Shown here: in pieces, positions 49,008 to 59,820 of the stretch
Position numbering within the stretch: position 1 is the first letter of the stretch
Layout of the letters: the number at the start of each line of letters is the position of its first letter
Source: Serpentinimonas barnesii
GTDB lineage: Bacteria; Pseudomonadota; Gammaproteobacteria; Burkholderiales; Burkholderiaceae_C
NCBI RefSeq assembly: GCF_000696225.1
Contig: NZ_BAWN01000008.1
Location: forward strand, 38,103 to 102,102
Length of the DNA: 64,000 bases
Reading direction: 5' to 3'
The notes under the pieces: model-generated
Told to the model about the DNA's origin: nothing
The model's database searches: none
What the model saw: only the letters and a program-made list of their open reading frames with translations
Translations under genes and position numbers: made by a program

Positions 49008-52000
49008 TCAGCCCCGGTCTGCAGTCGAGTTTTGCGCGCCGGCTTGAGCTGCGGGCTGGGCTGCGGCCCGCCACTGCCCCAGCAGCTCGCTCCAGCGCAG
49101 CCGCACCGCCTGCAAATGGCGCGCCTTGACATGGCCAAAGCCCTTGATGCCCTCGGGCAGCGCCGCCAGTTGCAACGCCAGCGCCTTGCGTTCGGGGTGC
49201 AGGCCCGGCAGCAGTTCTTCGATCAAATCCTGGTACTCGACTATCAGGGCGCGCTCGCTGCGCCGCTCGGCGCTGCGGCCAAAGGGATCCAGCGCGCTGC
49301 CGCGCAGGCCCTTGAGACGGGCCAGCCATTTGAAGGCCGTCAGCATCCACGGGCCAAAAGACTGCTTGATCGGCACGCCGCGCTCGTCGTGGCGCGCCCA
49401 CAGCGGGGGTGCGAGGTGAAAGCGCAGCGCAAAATCGCCTTCAAACTGGGCCCCGATCTGGCGCAAAAATTCGGGCTCGCTGTGCAGCCGCGCCACCTCG
49501 TACTCGTCCTTGTAGGCCATGAGCTTGAACAGGTTGTGCGCCACCGCCTCGGCCAGCGCGCTCTGCTTCGGCCCCAGCGCGGCGGCCTCGGCCTGCTGCA
49601 CCCGGCGCACGAAGGCGCTGTAGCGCTGCGCATAGGCCTGGTTCTGGTAGGCGCTCAAAAAGGCGCTGCGCCGCTGCAGCAGGGCCTCCAGGCCCGTGCG
49701 CGGCTGCAGCGCGATGGTTTGCGCCGGGGCCAGCAGCGCTTGCAGCCGGGCGCCATCGTGCGCGGCCCAGCGGCCCCACTCGAACGCGGCCTGGTTTTTT
49801 GCCACCGCCACCGCGTTGAGCTCGATCGCCCGCAGCAGCGACTCGCGCCGCAGCGGCAGCCAGCCCTTTTGCCAGGCAAAGCCCAGCAGCAGCGGGTTGA
49901 TGTAGAGCGCATCGCCCAGCAAGCGCGTGGCCAGCGCGTCGGCGTCGCACGCCGCCACCGCCGCGCTGCCCAACACCCGCGCCAGCGTGGCCTGACACTG
50001 TGCCGCCGGGTTTTGCCAGTCGGGTTGGCGCACAAAGGCCGCCGTCGGGCTGACGTGGCCGTTGAGCGCCACCCGCGTGCGCCCCGGGCTCAGGCGGGCT
50101 AGGCTTTCCTTGCCGGCGGCCACGATGGCGTCGCAGCCCAAGATCAAATCGGCCGCTGCGGTGCCGACGCGGGTGGTGCAGATCTGCTCCTGCTGCTCAG
50201 CCAGCAGTACGTGGCTCCAGGTGGCGCCGCCCTTTTGCGCCAGCCCGGCGGCGTCTTGCGTCACCACGCCCTTGCCTTCTAGGTGCGCCGCCACCCCCAG
50301 CAGCTGGCCGATGGTGATGACCCCGGTGCCACCCACGCCAGCCACCACGATGCCATAGACGCCGCCGGGGCTGTCGGTGCAGCCGGGCAAGCTCGGTTCG
50401 GGCAAGTCGCCCAGCGACTCGGGCGCGGGCAAGGCGCTGCCTAGGCTGGCCTTGCGCGGCCGCCCGCCTTCGACGGTGACGAAGCTCGGGCAAAAACCCT
50501 TGAGGCAGGAAAAATCTTTGTTGCAACTGCTCTGGTTGATCTGGCGCTTGCGCCCGAACTCGGTCTGCAGCGGCTCTACGCTCAGGCAGTTGCTCTGCAC
50601 CCCACAGTCGCCGCAGCCCTCGCACACGGCGGGGTTGATGAGCACGCGCCGCGCCGGGTCGACCAGCGTGCCGCGCTTGCGCCGGCGCCGCTTTTCGGTG
50701 GCACAGGTCTGGTCGTACAAAATCACGGTGGTGCCCGGCAGCAGCCTAAACTCGCGCTGGATGCGGTCGAGCTGGTCGCGGTGCGCCACCGCCACCCCTT
50801 CGGGCAGGCGCAGCGTGCTGCCGCCCACGGTCTGGTGCAGCGCGCCCCGGTATTTTTCGGGCTCGTCGGTGACCACGGTCAGGCGCGACACCCCTTCGGC
50901 GCGCAGGCTGTGCGCGATTTGCAGCACGTGGTGCCCTTCGGCGCGCTCGCCCAGCGGCTGGCCGCCGGTCATGGCCACGGCGTCGTTGTAGAGCAGCTTG
51001 AAGGTGATGTTCACATTCGAGGCGATGCACTGGCGTATCGCCAGCAGGCCGCTGTGAAAGTAGGTGCCATCGCCCAGGTTGGCAAACACGTGCGTTTCAT
51101 GGCTGAAGGGCTGCTGCCCGACCCAAGGCACGCCCTCGCCGCCCATTTGGGTAAAGCCCACGGTGGCGCGGTCCATCCAGATCGTCATGAAGTGGCAGCC
51201 GATGCCGGCCATGGCGCGTGAACCCTCGGGCACCCGGGTGCTGGTGTTGTGCGGGCAACCGGAGCAAAACCAGGGCTGGCGCTCGGCCAGCGGCGTGTCG
51301 GCGCGCAGCACCTGCAAGGCGAGCGCTTGGCCCTGCAAACGGTCGAGGTGCGACTGCACCCGCGCCGCCACCTCGCTGCCCTCGGGCAACAGGCCGTGGC
51401 GCGCCAGCCGCCGCGCCAGCGCGTGCGCGATCAGCGCCGGTGTCAGGTCGGCGTTGGCGCGCAGCAACTGGCTGGCGCTCGGATTCGGCATCGACCATTC
51501 GCCGCCGCTGTGGTCGGCACCGACTTCGTCGAACTTGCCCAGCACGTCCGGGCGCACGTCGGCGCGCCAGTTGTAGAGCTCCTCCTTGAGCTGGTATTCG
51601 ATCACCTGGCGCTTTTCTTCCACCACCAAAATTTCGCGCAGCCCGGTGGCGAACTCGCGCGTGGTCTGCGCCTCCAGCGGCCAGACCACGCCCACCTTGT
51701 GCAGCCGCAGCCCGATGTGGCGGCAGGTGGCGTCGTCCAGCCCGAGGTCGCTTAGCGCCTGCCGGGTGTCGTTGTAGGCCTTGCCGCTGGCGATCAGGCC
51801 GTAGCGGTCGTGCGCGCTCTCGATCGCGTTGTGATTGAGGCGGTTGGCGCGCACGTAGGCCAGCGCGGCGTACCACTTGGTGTCCATCAGACGCGCTTCC
51901 TGCTCCAGCGCCGCATCGGGCCAGCGGATGTGCACGCCACCGGGGGGCAGCTCGAACTCGGGTGCCACGATGCGCACCCGATCCGCGTCGATCTCGGCCA

Positions 52001-52667
52001 CGGCGCTCGACTCCACGATCTCCTGGATGGTTTTCATGCCGGCCCAGACGCCGGCAAAGCGGCTCATGGCCCAGGCGTGCAGCCCGAAATCGAGGATTTC
52101 CTGCACGCTGGCGGGGAAGAACACCGGCAGCCCGCAGGCTTTGAAGATGTGGTCGCTCTGGTGCGCGGCGGTCGAGCTTTTGGCCACGTGGTCGTCGCCC
52201 GCGACCGCGATCACGCCGCCCCAGGGCGTGGTGCCAGCCAGGTTGGCGTGCTTGAACACGTCGGCGCTGCGATCCACACCCGGCCCCTTGCCGTACCAGA
52301 GCCCAAACACGCCATCAAAGCGCTGGCTGCCCGGCGGCGCAAAGCCGAGCTGCTGCGTGCCCCATATGGCGGTGGCGGCCAGCTCCTCGTTCACGCCGGG
52401 CTGAAACACGATCTGCTGCGCCGCCAGGTGCGCTTTGGCTTTCCACAGGGCTTGGTCGTAGCCGCCCAGCGGCGAGCCGCGGTAGCCGCTGATGAAGCCG
52501 GCGGTGTTGCGGCCTAGGCGCAAGTCGCGCTGGCGCTGCAGCATGGGCAAGCGCACCAGCGCCTGCACCCCGCTCATGAAAGCGCGCCCGTGGTCGAGCG
52601 TGTATTTGTCGTCCAGACTGACGCTGGCAAGGGCGCGCCGAACCGCTTCGGGCAAGGGTGCGTTCAT
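49008..52667 (-). CDS. Indolepyruvate ferredoxin oxidoreductase family protein (fused subunits)
   Basis: Thiamine-diphosphate and iron-sulfur enzyme that converts aryl-pyruvates to aryl-acetyl-CoA, with transfer of electrons to an acceptor. The single chain has 1219 residues. An N-terminal pyrimidine-binding domain is followed by the TPP-binding domain with NLGDGTYFHSGLLAIRQ (about residue 528) and YNDAVAMTGGQP, a Cys-rich segment (CEGCGDCGVQSNC, SSCNKDFSCLKGFCPSF, about 675-715) for iron-sulfur clusters, and the C-terminal gamma domain (VVAGVGGTGVITIGQLLGVA). Such large fused forms are common in Burkholderiales and often have broad aryl-pyruvate use. ATG 52667 follows GGAGACCACACC in the coding direction. 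It is last gene after a terminated upstream gene. Confidence 0.92.
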   Translation of the reverse strand: MNAPLPEAVRRALASVSLDDKYTLDHGRAFMSGVQALVRLPMLQRQRDLRLGRNTAGFISGYRGSPLGGYDQALWKAKAHLAAQQIVFQPGVNEELAATAIWGTQQLGFAPPGSQRFDGVFGLWYGKGPGVDRSADVFKHANLAGTTPWGGVIAVAGDDHVAKSSTAAHQSDHIFKACGLPVFFPASVQEILDFGLHAWAMSRFAGVWAGMKTIQEIVESSAVAEIDADRVRIVAPEFELPPGGVHIRWPDAALEQEARLMDTKWYAALAYVRANRLNHNAIESAHDRYGLIASGKAYNDTRQALSDLGLDDATCRHIGLRLHKVGVVWPLEAQTTREFATGLREILVVEEKRQVIEYQLKEELYNWRADVRPDVLGKFDEVGADHSGGEWSMPNPSASQLLRANADLTPALIAHALARRLARHGLLPEGSEVAARVQSHLDRLQGQALALQVLRADTPLAERQPWFCSGCPHNTSTRVPEGSRAMAGIGCHFMTIWMDRATVGFTQMGGEGVPWVGQQPFSHETHVFANLGDGTYFHSGLLAIRQCIASNVNITFKLLYNDAVAMTGGQPLGERAEGHHVLQIAHSLRAEGVSRLTVVTDEPEKYRGALHQTVGGSTLRLPEGVAVAHRDQLDRIQREFRLLPGTTVILYDQTCATEKRRRRKRGTLVDPARRVLINPAVCEGCGDCGVQSNCLSVEPLQTEFGRKRQINQSSCNKDFSCLKGFCPSFVTVEGGRPRKASLGSALPAPESLGDLPEPSLPGCTDSPGGVYGIVVAGVGGTGVITIGQLLGVAAHLEGKGVVTQDAAGLAQKGGATWSHVLLAEQQEQICTTRVGTAAADLILGCDAIVAAGKESLARLSPGRTRVALNGHVSPTAAFVRQPDWQNPAAQCQATLARVLGSAAVAACDADALATRLLGDALYINPLLLGFAWQKGWLPLRRESLLRAIELNAVAVAKNQAAFEWGRWAAHDGARLQALLAPAQTIALQPRTGLEALLQRRSAFLSAYQNQAYAQRYSAFVRRVQQAEAAALGPKQSALAEAVAHNLFKLMAYKDEYEVARLHSEPEFLRQIGAQFEGDFALRFHLAPPLWARHDERGVPIKQSFGPWMLTAFKWLARLKGLRGSALDPFGRSAERRSERALIVEYQDLIEELLPGLHPERKALALQLAALPEGIKGFGHVKARHLQAVRLRWSELLGQWRAAAQPAAQAGAQNSTADRG

Positions 52668-52794
52668 GGTGTGGTCTCCTGTCGCCAAGGCGGGCCGGGT
52701 AGGCCGCCAGTTTCCGTTCACCCGCTGCGGCAGCGGGTGCGCTGCGGCCGCTCACAGGATCGCTGCTTGCTGCCGATTGCCACAGATTGTCGCC

Positions 52795-52819
52795 AAAAAA
52801 AGCCGCCCCACGGGCGGCT
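52795..52819 (-). terminator. Rho-independent terminator after the dienelactone hydrolase
   Basis: On the minus strand, AGCCGCCC and GGGCGGCT form an eight-pair stem with a three-base loop, followed by seven T residues. It separates the hydrolase from the IOR gene downstream. Confidence 0.88.
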
Positions 52820-52850
52820 AGGCTTAGGCGTTTACCCTTGCCTTTTGGGT

Positions 52851-53540
52851 TCAGCCCAGATGCTGGGCCAAGAAGGCCAGCGTGCGCTCGCGCGCCAACT
52901 CGGCCGACGGGCCATGGTGCGCGCCGCGCTGGTCGCAGTTGAAGCCGTGGTGCGCCGCGTAGGTGTGCACCTGCACCTGCGGATGCCGCTGCTGGAAGGC
53001 CCGCACGGTGTCGAGCGGGATCCAGTGGTCTTGCTCGGCAAAATGGGCCAGCACCGGGCATTGGGGCTGCAACTCGGCGTCGGCCCCCACCGTCATGCCG
53101 CCGCCGTAGTAGGGCACCGCCGCCGCCAGGCCCTGGAGCTGGCAGGCGCTGCGCCACGTCAGCAGCCCACCCCAGCAATAGCCCACGATCCCGACCTTGA
53201 CCCCGGCCGCCAGCCCCAAGGTGTCGATGGCGGCTTGGATGTCGGCCATCACGCCCGGCGCCGGCAGGGCATCGACTTGCAGCTTGATGGCAAACCCGGC
53301 CTGCATGTCGGCGTCGGTATAGCCCAGATCGACCCCGGCTTGCACCCGGTGAAAGGTCGAGGGCGCCAAGGCCACGTAGCCGGCCGCCGCGTAACCGTCG
53401 GCCACCGCGCGGATGTGCGAATTGACGCCAAAAATCTCTTGCAGCACCACCACGGCGCCGCGCGGGGTGCCCTCGGGCTGGGCCAGGTAAGCGGGGCAGA
53501 CGAAACCGTCGGCGGCTTTCAGTTCCAAGTATGCGCTCAT
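52851..53540 (-). CDS. Dienelactone hydrolase family protein
   Basis: Alpha/beta hydrolase of 229 residues. The catalytic triad is visible as Cys in VGYCWGGLL, Asp in EQDHWIP and His in AAHHGFNCD. Family members open dienelactone in chloroaromatic breakdown, but many copies have other ester substrates, and no catechol genes are near. ATG 53540 has GGAGACTTGC before it. It is followed by a strong terminator. Confidence 0.92.
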   Translation of the reverse strand: MSAYLELKAADGFVCPAYLAQPEGTPRGAVVVLQEIFGVNSHIRAVADGYAAAGYVALAPSTFHRVQAGVDLGYTDADMQAGFAIKLQVDALPAPGVMADIQAAIDTLGLAAGVKVGIVGYCWGGLLTWRSACQLQGLAAAVPYYGGGMTVGADAELQPQCPVLAHFAEQDHWIPLDTVRAFQQRHPQVQVHTYAAHHGFNCDQRGAHHGPSAELARERTLAFLAQHLG

Positions 53541-53586
53541 GCAAGTCTCCTGTGAGGGTGGGGTGCCCGGGCGGGCGGGGCGGTAT

Positions 53587-54033
53587 TCAGTCGGCTTCGG
53601 GTGCTGGGGCGGGCTTGACAAAGGTCACCGGCACCGGGGCGTGCTGCAACATCTGCTGCGACACCGAGCCCAGCAGCGTGCGCCCGATCAGGCCACGGCC
53701 GTGGCTGCCCATGATCACGCCCTCGCAGCCCTCTTCTTCCAGCACCTCGAGCAGCAGGGCCACCGGCTCACCCATGCGCACGTGGGTGCTGCAGGGCAGC
53801 CCGGCCGCTTGCACCCGCTCCAGCGCCACAGCCAGCATATCTTGCCCGGCGGCTTGGGCTAGGCGCTCGATCGCCTCGGCGTCGTGCAGCGTGACCAGCT
53901 CGTAAAAGGTGGCCGGCTCTTGCACATTGACCAGCACCAGCTCGCACGCCAGCCCGCCCTGCGCCATGCGCAGGGCGTACGCCACCGCCTCGATCGACAA
54001 CTCCGAACCATCCACCGGGATCAGCCATTTCAT
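53587..54033 (-). CDS. Universal stress protein (UspA family)
   Basis: Cytoplasmic protein of 148 residues. The ATP-binding signature G-2x-G-9x-G-S/T is present as GSHGRGLIGRTLLGSVSQ, so it is probably an ATP-binding member. The N-terminus KWLIPVDGSELSIEAVAYAL is typical. It lies 46 bases upstream of the dienelactone hydrolase, on the same strand, and may share its promoter. Confidence 0.93.
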   Translation of the reverse strand: MKWLIPVDGSELSIEAVAYALRMAQGGLACELVLVNVQEPATFYELVTLHDAEAIERLAQAAGQDMLAVALERVQAAGLPCSTHVRMGEPVALLLEVLEEEGCEGVIMGSHGRGLIGRTLLGSVSQQMLQHAPVPVTFVKPAPAPEAD

Positions 54034-54151
54034 GCGATGCGCTCCATTGATTTGTTGGCCTCAACTGTAGCGCATCGCTGGCCGGTGGAACGCTGCTTGG
54101 CAAGGCGGAAATGGCAGCGGGTCCTGGCACGTTGGAGTCAGTGCGGCGACA

Positions 54152-55456
54152 ATGCACCCGATGCCCGAACCCACTGCGCCCAGCGCACCTCCCCCCTTAG
54201 GCTTGGCCGCTCTGGCCCCGTTGCAGCAGCGCCCCTTTGCCCTGCTGTGGATCACGTGGCTGACGGCCAACATCAGCCTGTGGATGAACGATGTGGCCGC
54301 CGCCTGGCTCATGACCACGCTGACCACCTCGCCGGCCTGGGTGGCGCTGGTGCAGACCGCCGCCACGCTGCCGGTGTTGCTGCTCGGGCTGCCCAGCGGG
54401 GTGCTGGCCGATGCCTTGGAGCGGCGCCGGCTGTTGTTGTTCACCCAGGTCTGGGCGGCGCTGGTGGCGCTGACGCTGGTGCTGGTGGTCAAGCTCGATG
54501 CCCTGACCCCGGCGCTGCTGCTGGCGCTGGTGTTTGCCAACGGCATCGGGCTGGCACTGCGCTGGCCAGTCTATGCCGCGCTGATGCCGCACCTGGTGCC
54601 GCGCCCGCAATTGCCGGCTGCGCTGGCGCTCAACGGGGTGTCGATGAACGTCTCGCGCATCATCGGGCCGCTGTTGGCCGGATTGATCATCGCCAGCCTG
54701 GGCAGCGAGTGGGTGTTTGTGCTCAACGCGGTGTTGGCGCTGGGGTGCGTCGCCCTGATCTGGCGCTGGCGCAGCCCGCCGCGCGAGGAGCCGCTGCGGC
54801 GCGAGCCCTTTTGGAGCGCCTTGGTGGTGGGGGTGCGCTTTGTCGCCCAATCGGCCCGCTTGCGGCTGGCTTATCTGCAGGTGGGGCTGTTTTTTTTCCA
54901 CTCGGCCGCGCTGATCGGGCTGCTGCCGCTGCTGGCGCTGCGCTACGAGGGCGCCAGCGCCAGCACCTTTACCTGGCTGCTGGCCGCCATGGGCAGCGGT
55001 GCCATCCTGTCGGCCTTGTGGTTGCCGCGTTTGCGCCAAGGGCACAGCCGCGCCTTCATGGTCTGGGCCGGCATGGTGCTGCAGGCGCTGACGATGCTGG
55101 TCGTCACGTGGGCGCCCTGGCTGTGGGCGGCGCTGCTGGCGATGTTCGTGGCCGGCATGGCGTGGATTGCGGTGGCCAACACGCTCAACGTGGCGGCCCA
55201 GCTGGGGATGCCGGACTGGGTGCGCGCGCGCGCCATCTCGGTCTACCAGATGGCGCTCATGGGCGGGGCCGCCCTGGGCGCTGCGGCGTGGGGCAAGCTG
55301 GCCCATTGGGTGGGGGTGCCGCTGTCGGTCTCGCTGGCGGCGCTGTCGGCGCTGTGCCTGGCCAGCCTGACCTTGCGCTGGAGCCAGCGCTCGCGCCTGC
55401 TGGAAGACCCGGGGCTGGAGGACGAGGGCCGGCAAGCCGAGCCGCCGCTGCAGTAA
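54152..55456 (+). CDS. MFS transporter, EntS-like exporter family
   Basis: Inner-membrane carrier of 434 residues with about twelve helices. The first helix pair (FALLWITWLTANISLWMNDV) and the loop LPSGVLADALERRRLLLFTQ match the EntS/MdtC-like MFS_3 family. Members export siderophores, drugs or metabolites. It has no neighbouring biosynthesis genes that would name a substrate. ATG 54152 or ATG 54161 could be the start. Confidence 0.9.
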   Translation: MHPMPEPTAPSAPPPLGLAALAPLQQRPFALLWITWLTANISLWMNDVAAAWLMTTLTTSPAWVALVQTAATLPVLLLGLPSGVLADALERRRLLLFTQVWAALVALTLVLVVKLDALTPALLLALVFANGIGLALRWPVYAALMPHLVPRPQLPAALALNGVSMNVSRIIGPLLAGLIIASLGSEWVFVLNAVLALGCVALIWRWRSPPREEPLRREPFWSALVVGVRFVAQSARLRLAYLQVGLFFFHSAALIGLLPLLALRYEGASASTFTWLLAAMGSGAILSALWLPRLRQGHSRAFMVWAGMVLQALTMLVVTWAPWLWAALLAMFVAGMAWIAVANTLNVAAQLGMPDWVRARAISVYQMALMGGAALGAAAWGKLAHWVGVPLSVSLAALSALCLASLTLRWSQRSRLLEDPGLEDEGRQAEPPLQ

Positions 55457-55491
55457 ACCAGCGCTGCCGCTGCCTTGCAGGCGGTCAACAT

Positions 55492-56304
55492 TCACAGGCT
55501 GTCAAAATCCTGCGCCGCGCCAAAGTCGCCCACCACCACGCTGTGCGTGAGCAAGCGGCCGCCGTGCCAGCGGTGCAGCAAATAGCCGGGCGGCTCCAGC
55601 CGGTAGCGCGCCGCTTGACCGACTCGCAAATCGAGCGCGATCTGGTGCGCGGTCGAGGGGGCGCTGAGCGCCAGCGCGTGCGCCACCCGCGTCACCGTGA
55701 GCCGGTGCAAATGGCCGCATAGCAGGGCCTGCACCTGCGGGTGCTGCCACAGCAGCGCTTCGAGTTCGGCCGCGCCCTGACGCAGCGCCATGCCGTCCAT
55801 CTCGGCCAGGCCGGTGGCATAGGGTGGGTGGTGCAGCAGCAGCAGGGTGGGCTGGCTGCTGGCCGCCAGCGCCTGTTCCAGCCAGCGCAGCCGCTCGGGG
55901 CACAGCTCGCCGTGCGCGCAGCCCTCGGCCGCGGTGTCGAGCGCCAGCAGGCGCAACGTCGGGTTGTGCCACACGTACTGCACAAAGGTGGGGTGCAGAC
56001 CTTGGCAGGCTTGCAGCCAGTCGGCGCAGGCGTGGCGCAGTGTGGCGCGCCGGTCGTGGTTGCCGGGCAGCGGCAAGATCGGCACCCCCATGGCCTGCAG
56101 CGGCTGCACCAGTTGGCGCAGCAAGGCGTAGTCGGCGGCGCTGCCGCTGTCGCTCAAGTCGCCGCTGAGCAGCAGCAGATCGGGGCCGGGGTCGCGCGCG
56201 CACAGGTCTTGCACGCAGGCGCGCAGCAGGGCGGTGGTGTCCACCCGCGCCCCCGCAGGCGGCGTGGCGCGCAGGTGCAGGTCAGAGAACTGGGCGATCA
56301 GCAT
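55492..56304 (-). CDS. Metallophosphoesterase of the CpdA/GpdQ type
   Basis: Calcineurin-like dinuclear metal hydrolase of 270 residues. All five family motifs are in order: FSDLHL, LSGDLSD, LPGNHDRR, LLHHPPY and LCGHLHR. This is the arrangement of class III cyclic-nucleotide phosphodiesterases such as CpdA, but the substrate here may be another phosphodiester. ATG 56304 begins MLIAQFSDLHL. It lies 20 bases after the ABC permease, probably in the same operon. Confidence 0.9.
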   Translation of the reverse strand: MLIAQFSDLHLRATPPAGARVDTTALLRACVQDLCARDPGPDLLLLSGDLSDSGSAADYALLRQLVQPLQAMGVPILPLPGNHDRRATLRHACADWLQACQGLHPTFVQYVWHNPTLRLLALDTAAEGCAHGELCPERLRWLEQALAASSQPTLLLLHHPPYATGLAEMDGMALRQGAAELEALLWQHPQVQALLCGHLHRLTVTRVAHALALSAPSTAHQIALDLRVGQAARYRLEPPGYLLHRWHGGRLLTHSVVVGDFGAAQDFDSL

Positions 56305-56324
56305 GGCGCTGCACCGGGCTGGCT

Positions 56325-57151
56325 TTAGCGCGCAAAGCGCCTGCGCGTGAGCGCCAGCGCGATCCAGAACGCGACCACGGCGTAGCCGGCCAGCACCGCC
56401 AGGTGCAGCGCGGCGTCGGCGGGCCACTGGTTGAGGAACAAGGGCCGCACCAGCGCCACCCCGTGCGTGAGCGGCAGCAGCTCGGAGACGGCCTGCACCA
56501 AGGCGGGCAGTTGCTCGCGCGGGAAAAACACCCCGCTCAAAAACATCATGGGCGTGAGAAAGAGCGTGAAGTAGTAGGTGAAAAAGTCGTAGCCCTGGGC
56601 CAGCGCGTTAAAGATCAAGGCCAGGCAACTGAAGGTGATGCCCAGCAGCAGCAGCACCGGCAGCGCCAGCCAGAGCTTGGGCGCCTGGCTGATGCCCAGC
56701 ACCAGGATCACGCCCAAAATCGCGCACACGGTGAACAGCGCCTTGAAGGCGGCCCAGAGCATTTCGGCCAGCACGATGTCGTCGAGCGTGACCGGGGCGT
56801 TGAGGATGCCGTCCCAGGTTTTTTGCACCTGCATGCGCGAGTAGGCCGAGTACAGGGCCTCGAAGCTGGCGGCGTTCATGGCGCTCATGCAGATGGCGCC
56901 GCTGGCCAAAAACAGCAGGTAGGGCACGGCCAGCGCCACCCCGTCCGGGCCCGTCACCGTGACCTGCCCGACCAGCATCCCCATGCCGTAGCCAAAGGCC
57001 AGCAGCCAGATCAGCGGTTCGGCGATGTTGCCCACCAAACTGGGCAGCGCCAGCTTGCGCCAGACCAGCAGGTTGCGCTGGAACACCGGCCAAAAGCGCC
57101 ACGACAACTGCGGCGCGCGCCAGTGGTGGGGTGGTGTGCTGGGCAAGGCAT

Positions 57152-57155
<4 letters not shown>
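56325..57155 (-). CDS. ABC-2 type export permease (NodJ-like)
   Basis: Membrane subunit of 276 residues with six helices. The segments [20 protein letters not shown] and [20 protein letters not shown] match the NodJ/ABC-2 family. It overlaps the ATPase gene by four bases (ATGA), so the two form one exporter. NodIJ systems export lipo-chito-oligosaccharides in rhizobia; non-rhizobial copies such as this have no nod genes nearby, and their cargo is unknown. Confidence 0.92.
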
Positions 57156-58081
<926 letters not shown>

Positions 58082-58282
58082 AGGTTGCGCATTGTGCCGC
58101 CTTTACACTGCGCTTTGGGCATTGGGCGCCAGTTGGCGCAAAAGCCTGGCTAGCGCACGCAAGGGCCACCGCATAGCCCAAGGCTGTGCCAAAATAATTG
58201 CCCGTCCAAGCGATGCTGATACCCAAGACTTGGTGCTTGGTTGTTGCCGTTGAGAGTGGTTTTTCACGTACAGGGTTCTGGC

Positions 58283-59197
58283 ATGACGAGATCGAGGTAT
58301 CGCTGCACCATGCGGCCGCTCAAAATGGCCGCGGGTCTGTTCCTGCTGGGTTTTGCTTCGCTGCTATGGGCTCAACTCCCGCAGTGGCCGCCCCGCCCCG
58401 AGTTGCCACCCTCGGTGTGGCTGTTGACGCAAGCGCAGCAACTCATTCAAATTAATGCCGCTCAACCCCGGATTGCGCTGCAGCAGCGCCCTATCCGCGG
58501 CCTGCAGGCGGGCGACGAACTGGTGGGAATCGACTACCGGGTCGCGCAGGGCCGCTTGTATGGCTTGGCGCGCAGTGGGCGGCTCTACGTTTTGCAGCCC
58601 CAAACTGGTCAAGCGCGCCTGGTCAACCCGGGGGCCACTTGGCTGGCGCTGCAGCCTGGCCCAGTCGGTTTTGACTTCAACCCTGCGGCTGACCGCATCC
58701 GGGTGGTGCAAAGCAGCGCCCAGAACCACCGCCTGCACCCCGACAGCGCCGAGGTGGTGGACTTCGAGCCAGCGGCCCCAGGCACCCAGCCCGACCCCAA
58801 GCTGCGCTTTGTCAGCAGCGACCCACATGCTGGGCACGCCCCCGATGTGGTGGCGGCTGGTTACACCTACAACACCCAAAACGAGCGCCTGACCAGCAAC
58901 TACGCCATTGAGCGGCGTTTGGGTCTGCTGGTGTTGCAAGGCTCACGCGAAGGCGTGCAACCAGTGGTTTCCCCCAACACCGGCTTGCTCAGCACAGTGG
59001 GCAGTTTGGGTTTGGGGGCCTTGAACGAGGTGCAGTTCGATATTTCGGACATCGGCAACGTGGCGCTGATTGCCGCCACCACGAGCACCTCGGCGTTGCC
59101 GCGCTTGTATCGCATTGATTTGACTACTGGTTCGGCCCGCTTGTTGGGCACCTTGGCTGGCGGCCAGCCGCTGGTGGGCATGGCGATCGAGCCATGA
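58283..59197 (+). CDS. Secreted DUF4394 protein
   Basis: Function unknown. It has 304 residues from ATG 58283 (ATG 58310 and 58325 are also possible). A signal-peptide-like stretch (MAAGLFLLGFASLLWAQ) is followed by repeats of the DUF4394 style with short Tyr/Gly/Asp-rich strands (GIDYRVAQGRLYGLARSGRL, VGFDFNPAADRIRVVQ, ALNEVQFDISDIGNVALIAA), which suggest a beta-propeller-like fold. No enzyme motif is visible. Its stop overlaps the start of the cupredoxin-like gene (ATGA), and that gene overlaps the GGDEF-EAL gene, so the three are one translational unit. Confidence 0.85.
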   Translation: MTRSRYRCTMRPLKMAAGLFLLGFASLLWAQLPQWPPRPELPPSVWLLTQAQQLIQINAAQPRIALQQRPIRGLQAGDELVGIDYRVAQGRLYGLARSGRLYVLQPQTGQARLVNPGATWLALQPGPVGFDFNPAADRIRVVQSSAQNHRLHPDSAEVVDFEPAAPGTQPDPKLRFVSSDPHAGHAPDVVAAGYTYNTQNERLTSNYAIERRLGLLVLQGSREGVQPVVSPNTGLLSTVGSLGLGALNEVQFDISDIGNVALIAATTSTSALPRLYRIDLTTGSARLLGTLAGGQPLVGMAIEP

Positions 59198-59820
59198 GCA
59201 AGCGCTGGACCCTGGGCGCACTGGCTGCGGTTTGGCTCACGTTCAGTGGGTTGGCTGTCGGCCAAACGGGTACGGCCAGCGTCACGGTGCAAGTGCTTGA
59301 CGCTGCCGGCCAGCCACTGGCCCATGCCGTGGTGCAATTGGATTCGGCCGCTGCGGCGCGCGCCAGTCGGGCGGGTTCACCGCAACGCATCGTGCAGCGC
59401 CAGCGTCGCTTCGAACCCGATCAAATCGTGGTGACGGTGGGCACGGCAATCAGCTTTCCCAACCAAGACACCGTGCGCCATCACGTCTATTCGTTCTCGC
59501 CCGCCAAGCGTTTTGAACTCCAACTCTACACGGGCACTCCGGCCACCCCCGTGGTCTTTGATCGGCCCGGGGTGGTGGTGTTGGGCTGCAACATCCACGA
59601 CGAGATGCTGGCTTGGGTGCATGTGGTGCGCACGCCCCATTTTGGCCAAACCGGGCCCGACGGTCGGCTAGTCTTGCACGGCGTGCCCTTGGGTGTTTAC
59701 GAGCTTGCGGTCTGGCACCGCCGCCTGCCCGAGGGGGTTGTGGTGCCACGCCAAAGCCTGCGCGTGCTCGCCAGCACACCAACCCAAGTTGTCACCCTCG
59801 GCACCTTGTTGGCACCGTGA
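59194..59820 (+). CDS. Secreted cupredoxin-like protein
   Basis: The 208 residues begin with a signal peptide (about 1-24, ending GLAVGQ). Proteins of this type are often named methylamine utilisation protein. A cupredoxin-like domain contains the probable copper ligands His96/His97 (TVRHHVYSFSP) and Cys132, His135, Met139 (LGCNIHDEM), the spacing of type 1 copper proteins. A carboxypeptidase-regulatory-like N-terminal strand region (VTVQVLDAAGQPLAHAVVQL) precedes it. There are no methylamine dehydrogenase genes nearby, so that name is not informative. The end overlaps the GGDEF-EAL start in GTGA. Confidence 0.85.
   Translation: MSKRWTLGALAAVWLTFSGLAVGQTGTASVTVQVLDAAGQPLAHAVVQLDSAAAARASRAGSPQRIVQRQRRFEPDQIVVTVGTAISFPNQDTVRHHVYSFSPAKRFELQLYTGTPATPVVFDRPGVVVLGCNIHDEMLAWVHVVRTPHFGQTGPDGRLVLHGVPLGVYELAVWHRRLPEGVVVPRQSLRVLASTPTQVVTLGTLLAP

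Noticed and set aside
55442..55484. Inverted repeat CCGCC..GGCGG between the MFS and phosphoesterase genes as a terminator
   Set aside because: The stem needs a two-base bulge and has a long loop and no T run; too weak to call.
59194..59820. Naming the cupredoxin-like protein as part of methylamine utilisation
   Set aside because: No methylamine dehydrogenase or mau genes are present; the name is only carried over from database habit.
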